Origin: an uncultured Gemmatimonadota bacterium
GTDB taxonomy: Bacteria > Gemmatimonadota > Gemmatimonadetes > Gemmatimonadales > GWC2-71-9
DNA length: 18,719 nucleotides
NCBI GenBank assembly: GCA_946480845.1
Contig: CAMLLJ010000023.1
Span: forward strand, 1 to 18,719
Direction: 5' to 3'
Below are positions 1-6,708 of this stretch, in pieces (position 1 is the first letter of the stretch; each line of letters starts with the position of its first letter). A model generated the notes under the pieces. That model had not been told where the DNA came from. It worked only from the letters and a program-made list of their open reading frames with translations, and ran no database searches. The position numbers and the translations under genes were made by a program.

Positions 1-493
1 GCGTCGCCACCGAGATCCGCTCCAGATTGGCGCGCTCGGCGCGCACCTCGGCGGCGCGGGCCGCCACTTCCTCCTTGAGCCAGCGGCTGATCTGCTGGTC
101 CTCGATCCGGTGCTCGCGGCGGCCGAGCGCGCGGGTGATGGCGCGGCTCAGCACGTCGAGGTCGATCGGCTTGGTGAGGTAGTCGAGCGCGCCGCGCTGC
201 ATGCAGAGCGCCGCGGCCGTGGCGTCGTTCACCGCGGTGAGCATGAGGATCGCCGCGTCCGGCTCGGTGTCGATGATCCGGGGAACCAGGTCGATGCCGC
301 TGGCGCCGGGCAGGTTCACGTCGAGCAGCACGCAGGTGATCTTGCGGCGCCGGAGCACCTCGAGCGCCTCCTCGCCCGTGGCCGCGACCGACACCTCGTA
401 CCCGCGCCCCGACAGGTACTTCTTCAGCGCATTGCGGATGCCGTCCTCGTCATCGACGACGAGCATCGTCACCGGTCCATCGGTCAGTGCCAC
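1..493 (-). CDS. Response regulator, receiver domain plus coiled linker (3' part outside the window)
   Basis: The first 164 codons are present. An N-terminal receiver domain (about residues 9-125) has the acidic pair D14/D15, phosphoacceptor D58 in LLDVNLPG, T86 and K108 in TKP. It is followed by a charged, probably helical linker (EEVAARAAEVRAERANLERI) that runs off the window at base 1. A phospho-accepting cytoplasmic signalling protein is clear; the output domain is not visible. Linkers of this kind often precede HD-GYP (RpfG-like, cyclic-di-GMP phosphodiesterase) domains, but that is inference. I chose the GTG at 493 because a purine-rich GGGGACGGGAG lies just upstream; the ATG at 466 is the alternative. 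It lies 42 nt downstream of mqnD on the same strand and is probably cotranscribed with it. No partner kinase is adjacent in the window. Confidence 0.85.
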   Translation of the reverse strand, partial: MALTDGPVTMLVVDDEDGIRNALKKYLSGRGYEVSVAATGEEALEVLRRRKITCVLLDVNLPGASGIDLVPRIIDTEPDAAILMLTAVNDATAAALCMQRGALDYLTKPIDLDVLSRAITRALGRREHRIEDQQISRWLKEEVAARAAEVRAERANLERISVAT

Positions 494-535
494 GGCCGCG
501 CTCCCGTCCCCAAGGTGCTGCTGGTCATAGGATAA

Positions 536-1378
536 TCAGCCCACGAACTCGACCGGGACCCGCGCGGGGATGATCCCCGCCTCGAAGGCGCGGTCGAGGA
601 GGAGCTGCACCGCCTCCCGGCCGCGGGGCCCGTAGTCCACCGTCCACTGGTTGACATACATGCCGACGAAGGTGTCGGTACGCTCGTCGCCGATGCCGCG
701 GTTGAACTGCTTCGCGTGGGCGAGCGCGGGCGCGCGGTGCTCGAGGGCGTACACGATGCTCGCGCGGAGGTCGCGGCCCACCTGCTCGACGACGCGGCTG
801 CCCAGGTTGCGGCGCACCACGTTGCCGCCGAGCGGGAGGGGAAGCCCCGTCTCCGCGAGCCACCAGGCGCCCAGGTCCTCCCAGAGGTGGAGGCCGTCGT
901 CGGCGTAGGTGAGCTGGCCCTCGTGGATGAGCAGGCCGACGTCCACCGTCCCCTGGTGCACCGCATCCTCGATCCGGTCAAAGGGGAGCACCACCGCCTC
1001 GAACTCGGGCTGGAAGAGCCGGAGCGCGAGGTAGGCCGTGGTGAGGAGGCCGGGCACGGCGATCCGCTTCCCGCGCAGCGCCTCGCGCGCATCGGCGGGG
1101 CGCGGCCCGCGCGCCACGAGCCGCGGGCCGTAGCCGTCGCCCATCGAGCTGCCCGAGTTGAGCAGGGCGTAGTCCTTCCAGATGTACGCGTACGCGTGGA
1201 TCGAGACCGCGGAGACCTCGAGCTCGGCGTTCATGGCGCGGCGGTTGAGCGACTCGATGTCGGACAGCTCGTGCACGTATTCGAGGCCGCCGGTGTCGAT
1301 CTTGCCCTCGGCGAGCGCGTAGAACATGAACGCGTCGTCGGAATCGGGGCTGTGGGCGACGCGGATTCGCTGGGGCAT
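536..1378 (-). CDS. mqnD: 1,4-dihydroxy-6-naphthoate synthase (menaquinone, futalosine pathway)
   Basis: The 280-aa product matches the MqnD family, which converts cyclic dehypoxanthinyl futalosine to 1,4-dihydroxy-6-naphthoate in the futalosine route to menaquinone. It has a periplasmic-binding-protein-like fold but no signal peptide, so it acts in the cytosol. Recognisable blocks are HSPDSDDAFMFYALA (9-23), the hinge-like GKRIAVPGLLTTAYLALRL (103-121) and LLIHEGQLTY (149-158). H152 in the last block sits where I recall the catalytic histidine of the Thermus enzyme. The HSPDSDDAF and IHEGQLTY blocks favour MqnD over its paralogue MqnA. I chose the ATG at 1378 because AAGGA lies about 10 nt upstream; an ATG at 1402 is in frame but has no Shine-Dalgarno. 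The gene sits between the zinc-ribbon gene upstream and the response regulator downstream. No other mqn gene is visible, so the pathway must be scattered. Confidence 0.92.
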   Translation of the reverse strand: MPQRIRVAHSPDSDDAFMFYALAEGKIDTGGLEYVHELSDIESLNRRAMNAELEVSAVSIHAYAYIWKDYALLNSGSSMGDGYGPRLVARGPRPADAREALRGKRIAVPGLLTTAYLALRLFQPEFEAVVLPFDRIEDAVHQGTVDVGLLIHEGQLTYADDGLHLWEDLGAWWLAETGLPLPLGGNVVRRNLGSRVVEQVGRDLRASIVYALEHRAPALAHAKQFNRGIGDERTDTFVGMYVNQWTVDYGPRGREAVQLLLDRAFEAGIIPARVPVEFVG

Positions 1379-1428
1379 GCGCGGGTTGTCCTTCGGGCTC
1401 ATGGCGCTGGCCTGGTCCGGTGCGCCGC

Positions 1429-2256
1429 TCACGGGGCGGAAGCGCGGCCGCGGAACTCGTCCAGCACGTTCTGGTGGTCGGCGTATTCGGGGCGCCGGGC
1501 CGCCGACTCGGCCGGGTACGCCGCGGTGAAATCGGCATAGGCGCGGCGGAGCCGCGCGCCGTCGTCCTGGTACCGGGCGATGTCGCCGCGGACGACGTAG
1601 GCGAGCAGGTACCCCGGTGTCGCGGCGAGCATGGTGTCGGTGAGCGCGAGCGCTTCCGCGATCCGGCCCACCTGCGCATTGAGCACCGCCGCGTGGTAGC
1701 GCTCGTCGTTGCCGATCGAGTCGAGCTGCGCGTAGGCGCCGAGCGCCATCGGCGTGAAGTTGATGACGGTGGCACTGTCCCCGCGCCCGGCGGCTTCCAT
1801 GATCCGGTTGTTGAGCCGGATGAAGCGCTCGGCGGGCGAGAGGGCGCTGATGTCGGGCGCCGGGCCGGTGCCGAGCGGGCCGCCCGGGTCGAGGCCCGGG
1901 GCGCCCGTGCCGCCCGGAGCGGCGTTGCCGGCATTGGCCATGTCGGGCGCGCGGGCGGCGGCGGGGCCGCTCACGACCTTGTACGCGATCATGGCGAAGA
2001 GGGCCAGCACCAGCAGCCCGGCGATGGTCCAGGCGGTCTTCTCGGAGCGGGCGCCGGGAACGGCGGCGGCCGGGACCGGCCCGCCGGCGGGGGCTGCGGC
2101 GCCGCACCGGTGGCAGAAGCGCGCCTGCGCCGACAGCTCCGCCTGGCAGGCGCGGCAGCTCCGCGTGCCCAGCGACGCGCCGCAGGTGCTGCAGAAACTG
2201 CCGGTGCCGGGTGTGCCGCAGGCGGGGCAGGGGCGGGTCGTCGCGGGAGGCGTCAT
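1429..2256 (-). CDS. Double zinc-ribbon, single-TM protein with TPR-like C-terminal region
   Basis: This 275-aa protein starts with two zinc ribbons: C10/C13-C22/C25 and C34/C37-C48/C51. An Ala/Pro-rich stretch follows, then one hydrophobic segment (about 74-95, WTIAGLLVLALFAMIAYKVV), a Gly/Pro/Ala-rich linker (about 98-135) and a helical region (about 136-265) that resembles degenerate tetratricopeptide repeats. The layout suggests a membrane-anchored protein with cytosolic zinc ribbons and an extracytoplasmic helical domain. Its function is unknown. It lies upstream of mqnD on the same strand with a gap of about 50 nt, and is divergent from glnA across only 68 bp. There is no Shine-Dalgarno before the ATG at 2256; a TACTTT hexamer lies 8 nt upstream, so the message may be nearly leaderless. 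The zinc sites and the TM segment are certain; a function in menaquinone metabolism is not implied. Confidence 0.8.
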   Translation of the reverse strand: MTPPATTRPCPACGTPGTGSFCSTCGASLGTRSCRACQAELSAQARFCHRCGAAAPAGGPVPAAAVPGARSEKTAWTIAGLLVLALFAMIAYKVVSGPAAARAPDMANAGNAAPGGTGAPGLDPGGPLGTGPAPDISALSPAERFIRLNNRIMEAAGRGDSATVINFTPMALGAYAQLDSIGNDERYHAAVLNAQVGRIAEALALTDTMLAATPGYLLAYVVRGDIARYQDDGARLRRAYADFTAAYPAESAARRPEYADHQNVLDEFRGRASAP

Positions 2257-2264
2257 CGGGGGGA

Positions 2265-2270
2265 AAAGTA
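2265..2270 (-). promoter_or_regulatory. Candidate -10 element (TACTTT) of the zinc-ribbon gene
   Basis: TACTTT on the minus strand fits TAnnnT and lies 8 nt before the ATG at 2256. This predicts a leader of about one base. No clear -35 is visible. It sits in the 68-bp divergent region shared with glnA. Confidence 0.4.
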
Positions 2271-2308
2271 ACCCGGGGCGCGGCTTTGCGGGACGCAGGG
2301 GAGGGGCG

Positions 2309-2314
2309 TAACTT
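2309..2314 (+). promoter_or_regulatory. Candidate -10 element (TAACTT) of glnA
   Basis: TAACTT lies 10 nt before the glnA ATG in otherwise GC-rich sequence, predicting a leader of only a few bases. The GGGGAGGGG run just upstream is too far (about 16-20 nt) to be a normal Shine-Dalgarno. No recognisable -35. Confidence 0.4.
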
Positions 2315-2324
2315 CTCCGGCACC

Positions 2325-3698
2325 ATGCCCCCTTCCCGCCCGCCGCTGGACGACTTCCCCGCCGATCTCGCCGCCGCCACCGAGGCTGACGTCCTGGCCC
2401 TGGCGCGCCGCTTCGAGGTGGACTTCCTGCGCCTCCAGTTCACCGACATCCTCGGCGTCAACAAGAACGTCGAGGTGCCCCGCAGCCAGTTCGCCAAGGC
2501 GCTGGACGGCGAGATCATGTTCGACGGCTCGTCGATCGAGGGTTTCGTGCGGATCGAGGAGAGCGACATGCTCCTCCGGCCCGACCTCGCCACCTTCCGC
2601 ATCCTGCCGTACGAGGACGAGGGAGGCCGGGTGGCGCGGGTGCTCTGTGACATCCACACCCCCGACGACGAGCCGTTCGCCGGCTGCCCGCGGCTCACGC
2701 TCAAGCGGCAGCTCGCCCGCGCCGCGAAGCTGGGCTACGCGATGATGGCCGGCTGCGAGGTGGAGTTCTTCCTCTTCGAGCGCGCCGCCGACGGCCGCGC
2801 CACCACGACGACGCACGACAACGCGAGCTACTTCGACCTGGGCCCCGTGGACAAGGGCGAGGAAGTGCGCCGGGTGATCGTCGAGCAGCTGGTGCTGATG
2901 GGCTTCGAGGTCGAGGCCGCGCACCACGAGGTGGCGCCGGGCCAGCACGAGATCGACTTCCGCTACGCCGACGCCCTCGCCACCGCCGACAACCTCGCCA
3001 CCTTCAAGTTCCTGGTGCGCAACGTGGCGGCGCGCTACGGGCACGCCGCGTCGTTCATGCCCAAGCCGGTGGAAGGGGTGAACGGGAGCGGGATGCACAC
3101 GCACCAGTCGCTCTTCCGCGGGAAGGAGAACGCCTTCTATGCGGCGAACGCGGAGCACCAGCTCAGCGGCATCGCGCTGAGCTACATCGAGGGCCTGCTC
3201 CAGCACGCGCGCGGCTTCTGCGCCATCACCAACCCGCTGGTCAACTCCTACAAGCGGCTGGTGCCGGGGTACGAGGCGCCGATCAACGTCGCCTGGTCGA
3301 TGCGGAACCGGTCGCCGCTGGTTCGAATCCCCGAGCGCCGGGGGCTGGGCACCCGCTGCGAGCTGCGGATGCCGGACCCGGCGTGCAACCCGTACCTGGC
3401 GCTGACGGTCCAGCTGGCGGCGGGGCTCGACGGCATCGAGCGGAAGCTGCAGGCCCGGGAGCCGGTCAACCGGAACATCTTCACCATGAGCTTCCGCGAC
3501 CGGCGCAAGTACCGCATCGACGAGCTGCCGCGCGACCTGCACGAGGCGCTCGAGCAGCTCGAGAAGGACGACGTGATCAGGGAGGCGCTGGGCGAGCACC
3601 TGACCGAGCGCTTCCTCGAGGCCAAGCGGAAGGAAGTGGAAGCGTACGGCCGGCATGTGAGCAGCTGGGAGATCGAGCGGTACCTGGGGAGCTACTGA
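2325..3698 (+). CDS. glnA: Glutamine synthetase type I, alpha subtype
   Basis: The 457-aa enzyme makes glutamine from glutamate, ammonia and ATP in the cytosol. It aligns almost end to end with the Bacillus subtilis GSI-alpha enzyme as I know it: FTDILG (39-44), FDGSSIEGF (66-74), the HHEVAPGQHEIDF block, MPKPVEGVNGSGMHTHQSL, NSYKRLVPGYEAP and NRSPLVRIPERRG. R76 in GFVRIEESDM corresponds to the Bacillus R62 used in feedback control. The 25-residue insertion of GSI-beta is absent, and the position equivalent to the adenylylated tyrosine is F386 (RNIFTMS), so control by adenylylation is not expected. An extra 14 or so residues precede the usual N-terminus. The ATG at 2325 is preferred over longer in-frame starts, which would read through the divergent promoter region. 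An ornithine cyclodeaminase-family gene follows after 5 nt. Confidence 0.97.
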   Translation: MPPSRPPLDDFPADLAAATEADVLALARRFEVDFLRLQFTDILGVNKNVEVPRSQFAKALDGEIMFDGSSIEGFVRIEESDMLLRPDLATFRILPYEDEGGRVARVLCDIHTPDDEPFAGCPRLTLKRQLARAAKLGYAMMAGCEVEFFLFERAADGRATTTTHDNASYFDLGPVDKGEEVRRVIVEQLVLMGFEVEAAHHEVAPGQHEIDFRYADALATADNLATFKFLVRNVAARYGHAASFMPKPVEGVNGSGMHTHQSLFRGKENAFYAANAEHQLSGIALSYIEGLLQHARGFCAITNPLVNSYKRLVPGYEAPINVAWSMRNRSPLVRIPERRGLGTRCELRMPDPACNPYLALTVQLAAGLDGIERKLQAREPVNRNIFTMSFRDRRKYRIDELPRDLHEALEQLEKDDVIREALGEHLTERFLEAKRKEVEAYGRHVSSWEIERYLGSY

Positions 3699-3703
3699 CG
3701 GCC

Positions 3704-4693
3704 ATGCCGGTGCGGCTGCTCGCCAGGCGGGACGTCGAGGCACTGCTCGACCTGGCGGCGTGCATGGCCGCCGTGGAGGCGGCATTCCGGGCCCGCGCCG
3801 AAGGCAGCCCGGTCCACACCGGCGTCCTGGGCCTGCACGTGCCGGGCGGCGGCTTTCACGCCAAGGCCGCGGCGATGCCCGCCGGCGCGGCCGGCCGCCT
3901 CTACTTCGCCGCCAAGCTCAACGCGAATTTTCCCGGGAACCCCGCCCGCCATTCGCTGCCCACGATCCAGGGGGTGCTGGCGCTGTTCGACGCCGTCACC
4001 GGGTCGCCGCTGTGCCTGATGGATTCCATCGCGATCACCGTGCTCAGGACCGCCGCCGCCACCGGCGTCGCCGCGCGGCACCTGGCGCCGGCGGACGCGG
4101 AGACGGCAGCGGTTGTGGGCGCCGGCGCGCAGGCGGAGGCCCAGCTGGCGGCCGTCGCGCTGGCGCGCCCCATCCGGAAGGCGTTCGCCTACGACCTCGA
4201 TGCGGCCCGCGCGGCGGCCTTTGCGCGGTCGGCGAGCGAGCGGCTCGGGTTCCCGGTGGAGGCGGCTGCCGATCTCGCCGGCGCAACCCGCGCGAGCCAG
4301 GTCGTGGTCACCTGCACGCCGTCGCGGCGGGCCTTCCTCGGCCGCGGGCATCTCGCCCCCGGCGCCTTTGTCGCGGCGGTCGGCGCGGACAACGAGGGGA
4401 AGTCCGAGATCGAGCCGGCGCTCATGGCCGCGGCCTGCGTTATCGCCGACAGCGTCGAGCAGTGCGCCGCGATCGGCGACCTGCACCACGCGATCGAGCA
4501 GGGGACGATGCGAGCCGGGGATGTGCGCGCCGAGCTGGGCGAGGTGATCCTGGATCCGGGGCGGGGCCGGCGCTCCAGGTCGGAGATCGTGGTGTTCGAC
4601 AGCACCGGCGTCGCGCTGCAGGACGTCGCGGCGGCGGCCCTGGTCTTCGAGGCGGCCGTGGCGCGGGGAGCGGGGACCGAGATGGCGTTCTGA
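3704..4693 (+). CDS. Ornithine cyclodeaminase / mu-crystallin family NAD(P)-dependent enzyme
   Basis: The 329-aa protein has the family's N-terminal substrate-binding domain and a Rossmann domain with GAGAQAEAQ (139-147). Residues matching the family's active-site set are K71 in FAAKLNAN, R115 in VLRTAAATG and D229 in GADNEGKSE; they correspond to K69, R112 and D228 of the Pseudomonas ornithine cyclodeaminase. Members deaminate ornithine to proline, act as alanine or other amino-acid dehydrogenases, or reduce cyclic ketimines. Sequence alone does not decide between these. The gene begins 5 nt after the glnA stop and is surely on the same transcript, so a role in moving amino nitrogen together with glutamine synthetase is reasonable inference. 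It converges on the DUF3108 gene. Confidence 0.9.
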   Translation: MPVRLLARRDVEALLDLAACMAAVEAAFRARAEGSPVHTGVLGLHVPGGGFHAKAAAMPAGAAGRLYFAAKLNANFPGNPARHSLPTIQGVLALFDAVTGSPLCLMDSIAITVLRTAAATGVAARHLAPADAETAAVVGAGAQAEAQLAAVALARPIRKAFAYDLDAARAAAFARSASERLGFPVEAAADLAGATRASQVVVTCTPSRRAFLGRGHLAPGAFVAAVGADNEGKSEIEPALMAAACVIADSVEQCAAIGDLHHAIEQGTMRAGDVRAELGEVILDPGRGRRSRSEIVVFDSTGVALQDVAAAALVFEAAVARGAGTEMAF

Positions 4694-4718
4694 GGCGGCG
4701 CCGGGTCAGGGCGCCGCC
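4694..4718. terminator. GC-rich hairpin between convergent genes, overlapping a 16-bp tandem duplication
   Basis: GGCGGCGCC (4694-4702) and GGCGCCGCC (4710-4718) form a perfect 9-bp stem with a 7-nt loop. It starts directly after the stop of the plus-strand gene and just past the stop of the minus-strand gene (4722). There is no T-tract on either side, so it is at best a factor-assisted, bidirectional terminator. It overlaps two exact copies of CCGGGTCAGGGCGCCG (4701-4716 and 4717-4732). Confidence 0.5.
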
Positions 4719-4732
4719 GGGTCAGGGCGCCG
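4701..4732. repeat. Exact tandem duplication, 2 x 16 bp
   Basis: CCGGGTCAGGGCGCCG occurs twice in direct tandem. Each copy contains a TCA, which is a stop codon on the minus strand; the one in the second copy (4722-4724) is the actual stop of the DUF3108 gene. Each copy also supplies the right arm of the terminator-like hairpin. Confidence 0.85.
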
Positions 4733-5420
4733 CCGTGAGCGTCAGCGTCACCCGCCCGACCGGCAGCGGTACCCGGAGCTGTGCCGGGAGCCGGCGGGCG
4801 TCGTCGGTCAGCCAGACCTCGCTCATCGCCCCCGCGGCGGTCACCTGCAGCGCGAGGGTGGACACCGTGGCGCCGTCCCCCAGCTCCACCCGTTCCCGCC
4901 CCACGACCCGCACCCGCACAGGGTTCCATCCCGCCTTGAAATACCCGTCCAGCTCGTGGGTGCTCCCCGGCTCGAGCGAGAGGCTCCGGATCCGGTAGAG
5001 CATCGCCAGCTCGTCGAGCGGCTCCTCAGGCGCCACCCAGTCCTGGCTGCCGCCCTCGAGCCGGTAGCGGAGTGAATCGCCGACGATGCGGAACGACTCG
5101 TTCGTGGTCCGCCCGCGGAAGCTCGAGCGGCGCTGGAACCGGCGCGAGGTGAAGCGCTCAGCGCCGACCCACGACGTCATCGTGTAGCTGCCCGTGAGGA
5201 TCGCGGACCGCGACGCGCCGGCGGCGGTGAAGACGAAGACCTCCTCGCCGCGGTCCCGGTCCATCCGCGCGACGCTCATCGTCGCCGCGCCGGCCGGAAT
5301 CCCGCCCAGCATGGCCTGGTACCGGAGCGTTTCGCCCACCTCGAACGGGTAGGCCGAGGGGGTGGGGGCCGGCAGTGCCAGCACGAACGCCGCCATCGCG
5401 GCCTGCATACCTTTCACCAT
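4722..5420 (-). CDS. DUF3108 family secreted protein
   Basis: A 232-aa protein with an N-terminal export signal (MVKGMQAAMAAFVLALPAPTPSA). The beta-rich body matches DUF3108 in style: YPFEVGETLRYQAMLGGIPAGAATMSV near the start, then a serial RYR/VWLT pattern ending in a strand-rich C-terminus (SEVWLTDDARRLPAQLRV). Members are periplasmic or outer-membrane-associated and uncharacterised. TGAGGAC precedes a double ATG; the second ATG (5420) has the better spacing, and 5423 is the alternative. The start region overlaps head-to-head with the HAD phosphatase gene on the other strand. A second secreted protein of similar style is encoded at 16642-17427. Confidence 0.85.
   Translation of the reverse strand: MVKGMQAAMAAFVLALPAPTPSAYPFEVGETLRYQAMLGGIPAGAATMSVARMDRDRGEEVFVFTAAGASRSAILTGSYTMTSWVGAERFTSRRFQRRSSFRGRTTNESFRIVGDSLRYRLEGGSQDWVAPEEPLDELAMLYRIRSLSLEPGSTHELDGYFKAGWNPVRVRVVGRERVELGDGATVSTLALQVTAAGAMSEVWLTDDARRLPAQLRVPLPVGRVTLTLTAAP
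5408..5413 (+). promoter_or_regulatory. Candidate -10 element (TACCTT) of the HAD phosphatase gene
   Basis: TACCTT lies 8 nt before the ATG at 5422 and is the only TAnnnT hexamer at that spacing. It is located inside the first codons of the divergent DUF3108 gene. It implies an almost leaderless message. No -35 is recognisable. Confidence 0.4.
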
Positions 5421-5421
5421 C

Positions 5422-6216
5422 ATGTCCTCACCTGATGTCGGTGCGTACTGTTTCGACCTCGACGGCACCCTCTACGTACGGGATGCCGCCGTGCCCGGGG
5501 CCGTCGCGATGCTGGGCCGGCTCCGGGAGCGGGGCATTCCCTTCCGCTGCCTCTCCAACACGACCAGCCGGCCCCGCGCCGCCCTGGCGGCCCGGCTCCG
5601 CGCCTACGGATTCGATGTCGCCGAGGAGGAGCTGCTCACGGCTCCGCTGGCCGGTGCCGCCCTGCTCGGGAAGCGCGGACACCGAACCGTAGCACCGTTC
5701 GTGCCGGAAGCGACCCACGCCGACCTGCGCGGATTCCAGCTCGTTGGCGGCACCGCGAGGGCGCGCCCGCCCCGGGGCGCGCCCGATGCCGTCCTCATCG
5801 GCGACCTGGGTGCCGCCTGGACGGACGCCCTGCTCCAGGAGGCGTTCGGCTACCTGATGGCCGGCGCCGATTTCGTGGCCTGCTCGCGCGACCGCTACTG
5901 GCTGAGCGGAACCGGCCTGGTGATGGACTGCGGCGCCTACGTGGCCGGCCTCGAGCATGCGACGGGCCGCACCGCCGACATCGCCGGGAAGCCCGGCGCC
6001 GCCTTCTTCGAGGCCGCGCTCGATTCGCTCGGCGGGCCGCCGCCGGGCAGCGTCGCCATGGTGGGCGACGATCCCTGGTCCGACGTGGCCGGCGCGCAGG
6101 CCGCGGGGATGCGCGGCTGGCTGGTCGCGACCGGCAAGTTCGCGCCGGAGGCGATCGGCGGAACGGGCGTGACACCCGACCGGGTGCTCGCGAGCGTCGC
6201 GCACCTGCCGGATTAG
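5422..6216 (+). CDS. HAD superfamily hydrolase, subfamily IIA (NagD/LHPP-like phosphatase)
   Basis: This 264-aa cytosolic phosphatase shows all HAD motifs. Motif I is YCFDLDGTLY, with D12 as nucleophile and D14 as acid/base. Motif II is CLSNTTSR (S/T). Motif III is K190 in IAGKPGAAFFEAAL. Motif IV is GDDPWSDVAGAQAAGM, with D216/D217 and D221. The C2 cap placed between motifs II and III and the overall length match the NagD/phosphoglycolate phosphatase/LHPP group. The substrate cannot be read from sequence. The ATG at 5422 overlaps the start of the divergent gene; a GTG at 5362 would add 20 residues encoded antisense to the neighbour's signal peptide and is less likely. No Shine-Dalgarno is present; TACCTT lies 8 nt upstream. 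It leads a run of four plus-strand genes. Confidence 0.9.
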   Translation: MSSPDVGAYCFDLDGTLYVRDAAVPGAVAMLGRLRERGIPFRCLSNTTSRPRAALAARLRAYGFDVAEEELLTAPLAGAALLGKRGHRTVAPFVPEATHADLRGFQLVGGTARARPPRGAPDAVLIGDLGAAWTDALLQEAFGYLMAGADFVACSRDRYWLSGTGLVMDCGAYVAGLEHATGRTADIAGKPGAAFFEAALDSLGGPPPGSVAMVGDDPWSDVAGAQAAGMRGWLVATGKFAPEAIGGTGVTPDRVLASVAHLPD

Positions 6217-6219
6217 GGT

Positions 6220-6225
6220 TATCGT
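6220..6225 (+). promoter_or_regulatory. Candidate -10 element (TATCGT), leaderless spacing
   Basis: TATCGT ends 7 nt before the ATG at 6233, exactly the -10 to +1 distance expected for a leaderless message. It lies in the 16-nt gap after the HAD gene. There is no Shine-Dalgarno in the gap. Confidence 0.5.
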
Positions 6226-6232
6226 ACCCGCC

Positions 6233-6691
6233 ATGGATACCCCGTCCGGCCCGGGCGCCGTTCCCCCCGGCGAGCCCGCACCGCCGGCCGCTCCCGAGGC
6301 CGCGGCCCCGCCGCCGCGCAAGCGCCGCTGGAAGCTCAAGGCGTTCCTGGCGGGGCTGGTGCTGCTGCCGCTGCTCTTCGTCGCGTTCTACACGCTGGTC
6401 ATGCTGAGCTACGCGTACTCGGAGGGCAATCGCGCGGGCTACCTGCAGAAGTTCTCGCGCCGGGGGTGGCTCTGCAAGACGTACGAGGGTGAGCTGATGA
6501 TGACCTCGGTGCCCGGCGTGGCGCCCACGGTCTGGGAGTTCAGCGTGCGTGACGACGCGGTCGCGCGCCAGCTCATCGATGCCTCCGGCAAGCGCGTGGT
6601 CCTCTTCTACGAGGAGCACCGCGGCCTGCCCACCGACTGCTTCGGCGCCACCCCCTACTTCGTGGACAGCGTGGTCGTCAGCGACCGGTAG
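6233..6691 (+). CDS. Small single-TM protein of unknown function
   Basis: A 152-aa protein with a Pro/Ala-rich N-terminus (1-28), a basic stretch (RKRRWKLK) and one strong hydrophobic segment (about 37-60, LAGLVLLPLLFVAFYTLVMLSY), then a soluble domain of about 90 residues. The motif YSEGNRAGYLQKFSRRGWLCKTYEGEL directly after the membrane segment is one I associate with a widespread uncharacterised family whose members are sometimes labelled, wrongly, as 6-phosphogluconate dehydrogenase; nothing here looks like a dehydrogenase. Positive charges before the TM segment suggest the N-terminus stays inside and the domain outside. Start at the ATG 6233, probably leaderless. It is followed by the DUF72 gene after 17 nt. 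Confidence 0.75.
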   Translation: MDTPSGPGAVPPGEPAPPAAPEAAAPPPRKRRWKLKAFLAGLVLLPLLFVAFYTLVMLSYAYSEGNRAGYLQKFSRRGWLCKTYEGELMMTSVPGVAPTVWEFSVRDDAVARQLIDASGKRVVLFYEEHRGLPTDCFGATPYFVDSVVVSDR

Positions 6692-6708
6692 CGCTCCGCC
6701 GTCCCGCG

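Noticed and set aside
1402..2704. Extension of the mqnD frame far upstream
   Set aside because: The upstream part is Arg/Pro-rich shadow of the zinc-ribbon and glnA genes; the family N-terminus starts at the ATG near 1378-1402.
2253..3785. Long open frame antisense to glnA (510 codons)
   Set aside because: It is a frame shadow of a GC-rich gene; it has His/Arg/Val-rich low-complexity content and no recognisable domain, while the opposite strand encodes a textbook glutamine synthetase.
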